Shown: piece after piece, positions 1-5,714 of the stretch | Numbering within the stretch: position 1 is the stretch's first letter | How the letters are laid out: each line of letters opens with the position of its first letter | NCBI GenBank assembly: GCA_002427845.1 | Contig: DIYZ01000065.1 | Span: forward strand, 1-9,462 | Reading direction: 5' to 3' | DNA length: 9,462 nt | DNA from: Chloracidobacterium sp. UBA6041 | GTDB lineage: Bacteria > Acidobacteriota > Blastocatellia > Pyrinomonadales > Pyrinomonadaceae | Notes under the pieces: model-generated | What the model saw: only the letters and a program-made list of their open reading frames with translations | Databases searched by the model: none | What the model was told of the DNA's origin: nothing | Translations under genes and position numbers: made by a program

Positions 1-2405
1 GCGAGGTTGTCATGAATCTCGCGGGCTATGCGGTTTCGCTCGGCGAGAACCGCAGCGAACCGGGATTCCACCTGTCGCACGCGCAGACGATAGAGCTGCC
101 AAACGAGTAGGGCCATCATCAGGACGCAGACAACGTAGAACCAATACGTCTGATAAAAGTGTGGCTTCAGGTATAGCGCGAAAGAGGCCCCGGTTTGATT
201 CCAGACACCATCGTTGTTGCTGGCGATCACCCTGAACTTGTAATCACCCGGCGGCAGATTTGTGTAATAAGCGATTCGCCGGGTCCCGCCTTCAATCCAG
301 TCTTTGTCGAAACCTTCCAGCTTATACCTGAAGCGAACCTTTTCCGGCGCGATGAAACTCAACCCTGCGTAAGAGAATTCGAACCTCGTCTTGCCGGGAG
401 GGAGTTCAATCTTCTGACTGGTATCGACGACTTGATCATCAATGCGCACTTGTTCCAGTGCTACCGGCGGAGGTTGTTCGTTGATCTTTATCTTGTCCGG
501 ATCGATCATCGCCACGCCTTTGATCGTTGAGAACCAAAGCTTGCCATCATTGCTCTTCCAACCTGACGGATGTCCGCCGCCACTACATTCCTGCGTTATC
601 ATGCCGTCCGCTGTGCCGTAGACAACCGGTGTGAGTGACCTCACCTTGCCGTTGGCGAAGTCGTCAAGCTCCTTTTTGTTAACGCGAAAGATCCCTTTGT
701 TGGAACTGAACCACAGGTTACCCTGGCCGTCCTCGAGGATGCGATAGACAACATCGTCCAGCAGTCCGTTTTTTGTGGTGTAAGCGGTGAACTTTCCGTC
801 CTTTAAACGATTCAACCCGCCGCCGTTCGTACCGATCCAGAGAATGCCATCACGATCTTCATAGAGTGAAAGGACCACATCACTGGCGAGGCCGTCCTTC
901 GTGGTGTAGGTAGTAAAGGTTTCGTCCTTGAACTTACTCAACCCTCCCAGTGTCCCTATCCACAAGCTTCCCGCGCTGTCTTCATAGACCGTTCCTACAA
1001 AATCATTGGAGAGCCCGTCAGTCGTCGTGTAGATTTTGAAGTGGCCGTCTCTGAAACGATTCAGCCCGCCCCTCGTGCCGACCCACAGATTGCCGTGATG
1101 ATCGGCGTAGATTGATCTAACAAAATCATTCGAAAGGCCTTCGGCAGTAGTGTAGGTAGTAAACTTTCCGTCCTTTAAGCGATTGAGACCGTCCGGAGTG
1201 CCAACCCAAAGGCTGCCGTCGTCTTCGCCGTACAGAGCCAGGACCACGTCACTGGATAACCCATCTTTCGTGGTGTATGTGGTGAATTTTTCATCCTTAA
1301 AGAGACTCAGACCGGCCCCATTTGTTCCAATCCAGGTATTGCCCTGGCGGTCTTCGTAGATCGACTTAACAAGATCGCCGGCGAGGCCGTCTTTTCTAGT
1401 GTAGGTTGTGAACTTCTTGTCCTTTAATAGATGCAGGCCGCCGGATTCCGTGCCAACCCAGACACTGCCCTCGCGATCCTCAAAAACTGCAAGGATAATG
1501 CTGCTTGCGAGTCCGTCTGCGGAATCAAACACTGCGAAACGACCATCTTTGTACCTCGTCAATCCGCCGGCTGTGCCAGCCCAAAGAGTGCCCTCCGCAT
1601 CCAGACGTAAGGAAACAATTCGGTCGTTGGGCAATCCGTCGCGGATCGTATAGGTCCGAAAACGGCCCTTATCAAAGGAAGTCAACCCGTTGGGTGTGCC
1701 AAACCAGAGGCGGCCGTCTTTGTCCTGAACGATAGATGTCACGCCCCTGTTAGCGACGTCCGCGGGCAGGAAAAAGTTAATAAATCCTCCTTCCCTGAAC
1801 TGACTTACACCCGCCGAGGTACCGGCCCAAAGTGAGCCTTGCCGATCCTCGAAGACAACCTGAACACTGTTCCCGGGTAATCCGTCTTGCGAGGTAAAAG
1901 TGGTGAGTGAGCCTTCTTTAATGCGGCTTAACCCGGCCGAGGTTGCGACCCACAAGCTACCTGCCCGGTCTTCATAGATCGACTCGATCTTGTTGCCTGC
2001 CGAACCGCCCGGCATGCTGAAAGCCTGGAACTTTCCATTCTGCAGTTGGACCAACCCGTCCACTGTGCCGATCCAGAGAATGCCGTGGCGATCCTCTAAG
2101 ATTGCGCGTACATCGTTACTCTTGAACTGCGGAGTATTCTGTTTATCGAAAACAGTGAAGCTGAAGCCATCGAAGCGAGCGAGCCCTTCTTCGGTTACAA
2201 TCCAGATAAAACCATCGCTTGTCTGCGTTATTGCGTGAACAGTATTTTGTGGGAGGCCGTTTTCAGTGGACCAGACCTCATGGCTAAACTGAGAGAGAGC
2301 TCTGCCTGGATCGAGCGCTACGGCGGGACCAACCCAGAGCAGCAGAAAGAAAAGCGCCTTAATGAGCGAGGGGATCTGTTTGTGAACGATACCCGGTGGA
2401 TGCAT
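1..2405 (-). CDS. Propeller-type sensor histidine kinase (partial, C-terminus off the window)
   Basis: My own minus-strand translation from ATG 2405 stays open to base 1: 801 codons without a stop, with the frame checked at several points. In order it shows a signal peptide (about residues 12-31, hydrophobic LFFLLLWVG); about 14 Reg_prop blades (about 40-660, each with a DGL...EDRxGxLWxGTxGGL-like pattern), enough for two seven-bladed propellers; a Y_Y_Y domain (about 680-742, with FDKDW and the YYTNLPPGDYKF stretch); one transmembrane helix (753-772); and the dimerisation helix with ERNRIAREIHDNL. Phosphoacceptor His is residue 798, typical of HisKA_3 (NarX/LytS-like) kinases. The ATPase domain, and any receiver, must lie beyond base 1. 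Known family role: a periplasmic propeller/Y_Y_Y sensor signals across the membrane, often to a LuxR-type regulator; related Bacteroidetes hybrid sensors detect glycan oligosaccharides. It is divergent from the enzyme cluster, so control of that cluster is plausible but inferred. No strong Shine-Dalgarno is seen; GTG 2432 is an alternative start. Confidence 0.93.
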   Translation of the reverse strand, partial: MHPPGIVHKQIPSLIKALFFLLLWVGPAVALDPGRALSQFSHEVWSTENGLPQNTVHAITQTSDGFIWIVTEEGLARFDGFSFTVFDKQNTPQFKSNDVRAILEDRHGILWIGTVDGLVQLQNGKFQAFSMPGGSAGNKIESIYEDRAGSLWVATSAGLSRIKEGSLTTFTSQDGLPGNSVQVVFEDRQGSLWAGTSAGVSQFREGGFINFFLPADVANRGVTSIVQDKDGRLWFGTPNGLTSFDKGRFRTYTIRDGLPNDRIVSLRLDAEGTLWAGTAGGLTRYKDGRFAVFDSADGLASSIILAVFEDREGSVWVGTESGGLHLLKDKKFTTYTRKDGLAGDLVKSIYEDRQGNTWIGTNGAGLSLFKDEKFTTYTTKDGLSSDVVLALYGEDDGSLWVGTPDGLNRLKDGKFTTYTTAEGLSNDFVRSIYADHHGNLWVGTRGGLNRFRDGHFKIYTTTDGLSNDFVGTVYEDSAGSLWIGTLGGLSKFKDETFTTYTTKDGLASDVVLSLYEDRDGILWIGTNGGGLNRLKDGKFTAYTTKNGLLDDVVYRILEDGQGNLWFSSNKGIFRVNKKELDDFANGKVRSLTPVVYGTADGMITQECSGGGHPSGWKSNDGKLWFSTIKGVAMIDPDKIKINEQPPPVALEQVRIDDQVVDTSQKIELPPGKTRFEFSYAGLSFIAPEKVRFRYKLEGFDKDWIEGGTRRIAYYTNLPPGDYKFRVIASNNDGVWNQTGASFALYLKPHFYQTYWFYVVCVLMMALLVWQLYRLRVRQVESRFAAVLAERNRIAREIHDNL
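775..1540 (-). repeat. Coding tandem repeat, 123-126 bp period (propeller blades)
   Basis: Within the sensor gene the blade boundary reading (plus strand) g-t-g-g-t-g-t-a-g-g-t-then-TTTCCGTCCTT recurs with offsets starting at about 775, 901, 1024, 1147, 1270 and 1396, giving spacings of 126, 123, 123, 123 and 126 bp. These units encode blades ending in KFTTYTTKDGL-like residues and are the most alike at DNA level. The flanking blades (toward 2300 and toward 560) follow the same plan but have diverged. Similarity of neighbouring units suggests duplication or gene conversion of blades. Confidence 0.8.
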
Positions 2406-2490
2406 TGACGATACTCTAGCGAGCCTGAACACCCTTTGCTGGTTGCGTTGACCTGTAATACTGTAACATTCGCCGTGGATGGTCTGGCCG

Positions 2491-2498
2491 ATTATACT
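2491..2498. promoter_or_regulatory. Shared -10-like box in the divergent intergenic region
   Basis: The sequence ATTATACT reads TATACT on the plus strand (2493-2498) and TATAAT on the minus strand (2496-2491). On the plus strand a weak -35 candidate TTCGCC lies at 2469-2474 with an 18-bp spacer; the box is 51 bp before the TTG start at 2550. On the minus strand the -10 is a perfect consensus but I see no good -35. It lies about 85 bp upstream of the sensor ATG. Overlapping boxes would make the two directions compete. This is motif matching only; sigma factor preferences here are unknown. Confidence 0.35.
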
Positions 2499-2536
2499 CA
2501 ATGGCCCGGTTCGCACTCTACGCGGGCGCAAGATCC

Positions 2537-2541
2537 AGGAG
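2537..2541 (+). promoter_or_regulatory. Ribosome binding site deciding a TTG start
   Basis: AGGAG followed by an 8-bp spacer to TTG at 2550. It is the clearest Shine-Dalgarno in the window, and it shortens the small secreted protein relative to the longest open frame. Confidence 0.65.
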
Positions 2542-2549
2542 ATAAGTGT

Positions 2550-3083
2550 TTGCGGACTAATATACTGACAAATTTCCTGACGGTGTTATCACTCGTCTTC
2601 TGTATCGCAACTACGCCAATAGCGGCTTCTCGCGCACGCTGGCGCGCCGCAACAGAACCTGAACTAAAGAAACTTATCCCTGCCCGCGCGCCGGTGATAA
2701 AGGAGAACATTGAAACGGAGTTTCGCACCGCCTCTGGGGTAACTGACGGCCGCGGCAAATTCATTGCGGGCGTGGTAATGATCACCGCCGGCTATTCAGC
2801 AGAAGGAAAGTATTCGCACTTCTTCATCACGCAGATGCCCCTCAAAGTTGGATCTATTGATTTAACTCCGGGCGAATATGTTTTTGGCTACCAGCGAACA
2901 AACAACGACACAATCCGCGTCGGCTTCTACCGTGCCTCCAGCGGAGAGAGTGTCGGCGATGTCGAGGCCCACGTAAACCGCCGCAGCACAATGGTCCGAT
3001 CACTCCTAATCTCTCCACCCGTCGGTGACAAAGGAACTGTCCAGGTGGGACGGTTCATTTTTGATTATCGGGTCGGCGGCTAG
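2550..3083 (+). CDS. Secreted protein of unknown function, 177 aa
   Basis: I do not recognise a named family. The open frame extends upstream to an ATG at 2436, but the start is best placed at TTG 2550: AGGAG lies at 2537-2541, 8 bp upstream, and translation from there begins directly with a classic signal peptide (RTNILTNFLTVLSLVFCIA, cleavage probably near AAS, about residue 27). The ATG 2436 start would put about 38 non-hydrophobic residues ahead of it. The mature part has a short charged helix-like segment (TEPELKKLIPARAPV, 36-49) and then alternating strands, including GKFIAGVVMITAGY, LTPGEYVFGYQR, IRVGFYRASSGESVG and a closing VGRFIFDYRV. This suggests a small all-beta periplasmic or secreted domain; the LTPGEYVFGY strand recalls DUF2911-like beta sandwiches, but I cannot confirm that. 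It lacks cysteine clusters or catalytic motifs. It is divergent from the sensor gene and 238 bp upstream of the GH3 gene, so it is probably transcribed separately. Confidence 0.75.
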   Translation: MRTNILTNFLTVLSLVFCIATTPIAASRARWRAATEPELKKLIPARAPVIKENIETEFRTASGVTDGRGKFIAGVVMITAGYSAEGKYSHFFITQMPLKVGSIDLTPGEYVFGYQRTNNDTIRVGFYRASSGESVGDVEAHVNRRSTMVRSLLISPPVGDKGTVQVGRFIFDYRVGG

Positions 3084-3097
3084 TCTCGTCGCGGTAT

Positions 3098-3213
3098 ATC
3101 CACAGATTGCGCTGATTACACCGATTAGTTAGGAAACACATCATAGGTGGAGGACGCTCAACTCTTTCGTATGCATTGGTTTTAAATCTGCGAAATCTGC
3201 GAAATCTGCGGAT
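3098..3213. repeat. Imperfect inverted repeat made of 9-bp units
   Basis: The left arm is 3098-3126 (starts ATCCACAGATTGCGC) and the right arm 3185-3213 (ends AAATCTGCGGAT). The reverse complement of the right arm matches the left arm at 23 of 29 positions without gaps. Each arm has a 9-bp rhythm: the right contains three perfect AAATCTGCG units (3184-3210), the left three degenerate CAGATTnCG-like units. The arms are separated by 58 bp with no gene I can support. I associate ATCC-GCAGATT-CGCAGATT repeats with intergenic DNA of acidobacteria and some other phyla. It fills about half of the 3084-3321 intergenic region; the rest holds only a weak promoter candidate. Confidence 0.8.
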
Positions 3214-3242
3214 GAACCACCAGTACCTTCGAGCAATTGTGC

Positions 3243-3271
3243 TTGAAGAAGAAGCAGGAATGACCGACAAT
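3243..3271 (+). promoter_or_regulatory. Possible promoter for the enzyme cluster
   Basis: TTGAAG at 3243-3248 and GACAAT at 3266-3271 are separated by 17 bp, each matching 4 of 6 sigma-70 consensus positions, about 50 bp before the GH3 ATG. It lies just downstream of the 9-bp-unit inverted repeat. The motif match is weak and could be chance. Confidence 0.25.
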
Positions 3272-3321
3272 GGGCACGCTCCTTCAAAGACCAATCCAGC
3301 ATCAGGAAACAGCCAACCGCA

Positions 3322-5643
3322 ATGAGAATCAAAACGCTCGTAGTCATCGCAATGATGTCTATCCAGATCTTTTGTCAACCTCTGCAACAAACTCTTGCCA
3401 TCGCGCAAGATCTTCAAAAAGTTGTACGCGCCGACGTCGAAGACAGCGACAGCTACTTCCGAGAAGCATCTCGCGTAACGAAACCTGCGCGTGACAACAC
3501 CAGCCGGGTTGAAGAACTCCTCGCTCGAATGACTTTGGAAGAGAAGATCGGCCAAATGACCCAACTGCAAATCGCCATGGTGACATCCGGCGAGGATCAG
3601 AATATTCATATCGATCCAGCCAAGCTGGAAAAGGCGGTGGTGACGTATGGCGTCGGCTCGATTCTCAACGTAAATAGTCAGGCCCTGACGGTTGATAGGT
3701 GGCGCGAGATCATCGGGCAAATTCAGGAGGCGGCGCAGAAGACTCGCTTGAAGATTCCCGTTCTCTACGGCATCGACTCGATTCACGGCGCAAATTATGT
3801 ACAGGGTGCGACGCTTCATCCTCAGGAGATCGGGATGGCCGCGACATGGAATCCCGCGCTGATGCAACGCCTCGCAGAAATCACGGCCGCTGAAACACGA
3901 GCCGCCGGCATTCCCTGGACCTTCTCGCCGGTGCTTGATCTTGGTCGCCAGCCTTTATGGCCTCGCTTCTACGAAACCTTTGGCGAAGATCCCTACCTCG
4001 CTAAAGTCATGGGCGTCGCTTTCGTGCGCGGCATCGAAGGAAACGACATCTCATCGCCCGATCACATTGCCACTTCCCTGAAGCACTATGTTGGCTACAG
4101 CTTCCCTTTAAATGGCAGAGACCGAACGCCCGCGTGGATCCCTGAGAATTATCTGCGTGAATACTTTTTGCCGACCTTCGACGCCGCGGTTCGCGCAGGC
4201 GCGCGCACCGTTATGGTTAACTCCGCCGAAATCAATGGCACGCCCGGGCATGTTAATCATCAGTTGCTAACTGACGTCTTGCGCGGCGAACTGGGCTTTC
4301 GCGGGTTCGTTGTTTCTGATTGGGAAGACATCAAGAAATTGGTCAGCGTCTGGCATGCAGCGCCTGATGAAAAGGAAGCAACGCGCCTGGCAGTGCTGGC
4401 GGGCATTGATATGAGCATGGTGCCCTCTGATTACAGTTTCAGCAATCTCCTGCTTCAGCTTGTTAAAGAAAACAAAGTACCAATGTCGCGTATCGATGAC
4501 GCTGTGCGTAATATCCTTCGCGTCAAGTTCGATCTCGGCTTGTTTGAAAACCCAATGCCTAATCCCACTATGGGGTTTGCAACCAGCGAATCGCGACAGA
4601 CCGCCTTGCAGGCGGCGCGCGAATCGCTGACATTGCTTAAGAACAACAACGGTCTCCTGCCGCTGGCCAAAGATCGCAAGATCCTTATCACCGGACCAAC
4701 TGCAAACTCGCTTGTCTCGCTGAACAACGGCTGGACATACGTCTGGCAAGGAAACAACGAGTCGCTGTATCCAAAGGACAGGCAAACAATTGTTCAGGCA
4801 ATCCAAACGAAAGCGGGAAACAACGCGACGTATGTTCCCGGAGTAACGTTCGACAAAGAGATTGATATTCCAGCAGCCGTAAATGCGGCGCGCGAGGCTG
4901 ACGTAGCAGTTGTATGTGTCGGTGAAAGCTCATACACGGAGACCCCCGGGAACATTACTGACTTATCATTGAGTGACCCACAACTGAAATTGGCGCAAGC
5001 CATTGAAGCCACGGGTAAGCCGGTGGTGCTGGTGTTGGTCGAGGGTCGCCCGCGCACCATCAACCGCATTGCCGATGGCGCTCAAGCCATACTCATGGCC
5101 TACAACCCCAGCAACGAAGGAGGCACCGCCGTCGCGGACGTTCTCCTGGGCGACTACAATCCTGGCGGCAAGCTTCCCTTCACTTACCCGCGGACTCCCA
5201 ACAGCTACATCACCTATGATCACAAACTCTTCGAGACCGAGGAGACAGGCTTTGGTAACGCGGCCTTTGGTCCTCAGTTTGAGTTTGGTAGTGGCTTGAG
5301 CTACACAACCTTCAAGTACAGTGATCTGAAACTCAGCTCAAAAGACGTGCCGGCGAATGGCCCGGTTAACGTTAGCGTGATGGTGACAAACAGCGGACAG
5401 CGAGCGGGTAACGAGACAGTCATTCTCTACTTGCGCGACGAGGTGGCAACGCTCACGCCGGCAGGCAAACGAGTAAAGCGTTTCGCCAAGATCTATCTGG
5501 AGCCCGGCAAGAGTCGCACTCTTAGTTTCACCTTAAGGCGCGATGATCTTTCTTTTATTGGCAGTGACAACAAGCCCACGGTTGAGCCGGGAGACTTTAC
5601 CGTGATGGTCGGCGGGCTCAGCGATAAATTCACGCTTCATTGA
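3322..5643 (+). CDS. Secreted GH3 beta-glucosidase / exo-beta-glucanase (BglX type)
   Basis: The predicted product is a 773-residue retaining glycosidase that removes non-reducing-end glucose (or a related sugar) from beta-linked oligosaccharides in the periplasm or outside the cell. A signal peptide covers about residues 1-28 (hydrophobic LVVIAMMSIQIF, likely cut after AIA). The GH3 N-terminal barrel runs about 62-400: LLARMTLEEKIGQM (67-79), GIDSIHG (150-156, substrate Asp152), the YETFGEDPY stretch (217-225), SLKHYVGY (252-259), and SDW with the likely nucleophile Asp333. The GH3 C-terminal domain runs about 434-660 and contains VGESSYTE (533-540), whose Glu535 or Glu540 is placed where family members carry the acid/base. 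FGSGLSYTTF (655-664) leads into a C-terminal fibronectin-III-like domain (about 685-765). The length is normal for three-domain GH3. ATG 3322 is supported by the signal peptide although its Shine-Dalgarno is poor. It is followed after 71 bp by the esterase gene. Exact linkage specificity cannot be read from sequence. Confidence 0.94.
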   Translation: MRIKTLVVIAMMSIQIFCQPLQQTLAIAQDLQKVVRADVEDSDSYFREASRVTKPARDNTSRVEELLARMTLEEKIGQMTQLQIAMVTSGEDQNIHIDPAKLEKAVVTYGVGSILNVNSQALTVDRWREIIGQIQEAAQKTRLKIPVLYGIDSIHGANYVQGATLHPQEIGMAATWNPALMQRLAEITAAETRAAGIPWTFSPVLDLGRQPLWPRFYETFGEDPYLAKVMGVAFVRGIEGNDISSPDHIATSLKHYVGYSFPLNGRDRTPAWIPENYLREYFLPTFDAAVRAGARTVMVNSAEINGTPGHVNHQLLTDVLRGELGFRGFVVSDWEDIKKLVSVWHAAPDEKEATRLAVLAGIDMSMVPSDYSFSNLLLQLVKENKVPMSRIDDAVRNILRVKFDLGLFENPMPNPTMGFATSESRQTALQAARESLTLLKNNNGLLPLAKDRKILITGPTANSLVSLNNGWTYVWQGNNESLYPKDRQTIVQAIQTKAGNNATYVPGVTFDKEIDIPAAVNAAREADVAVVCVGESSYTETPGNITDLSLSDPQLKLAQAIEATGKPVVLVLVEGRPRTINRIADGAQAILMAYNPSNEGGTAVADVLLGDYNPGGKLPFTYPRTPNSYITYDHKLFETEETGFGNAAFGPQFEFGSGLSYTTFKYSDLKLSSKDVPANGPVNVSVMVTNSGQRAGNETVILYLRDEVATLTPAGKRVKRFAKIYLEPGKSRTLSFTLRRDDLSFIGSDNKPTVEPGDFTVMVGGLSDKFTLH

Positions 5644-5652
5644 TTGCGGGGT

Positions 5653-5680
5653 CCCCAGCGGGGCAGCCCCGCTGGGGTGC
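5653..5680. repeat. REP-like hairpin after the GH3 gene
   Basis: A perfect 12-bp inverted repeat, CCCCAGCGGGGC (5653-5664) and GCCCCGCTGGGG (5666-5677), with a single A between, followed by TGC. It starts 9 bp after the GH3 stop. There is no T-tract, so it is not a standard intrinsic terminator; it may stabilise the upstream mRNA end or be a dispersed repeat. It has the same 28-bp length as the element at 9283-9310 and shares both ends with it. Confidence 0.85.
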
Positions 5681-5714
5681 TAGGTTGCCGCACTAATTGA
5701 GAGAACGAACTACC

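Noticed and set aside
195..530. 111-aa plus-strand frame at the window start
   Set aside because: It is antisense to the Y_Y_Y domain of the sensor gene, whose minus-strand translation is strongly family-like.
775..1540. Satellite or CRISPR-like noncoding array
   Set aside because: The 123-126 bp units are in frame and encode propeller blades with conserved DGL and LWxGT motifs.
2436..2549. ATG 2436 as start of the small secreted protein
   Set aside because: It would place 38 non-hydrophobic residues before the signal peptide and overlaps the divergent promoter region; TTG 2550 has AGGAG at an 8-bp spacing.
3141..3347. 68-aa minus-strand frame with hydrophobic start
   Set aside because: Its hydrophobic start is the complement of the GH3 signal-peptide coding region, and its end is the translated 9-bp repeat (ADF units). 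No ribosome site supports it.
3055..3867. 270-aa minus-strand frame
   Set aside because: It lies antisense to the GH3 gene and the repeat-bearing spacer, shows no recognisable motif, and the plus strand has clear GH3 domains.
5653..5677. Intrinsic terminator after the GH3 gene
   Set aside because: The stem is strong but there is no T-tract on either side, and the same element recurs at 9283, so a dispersed repeat is the better call.
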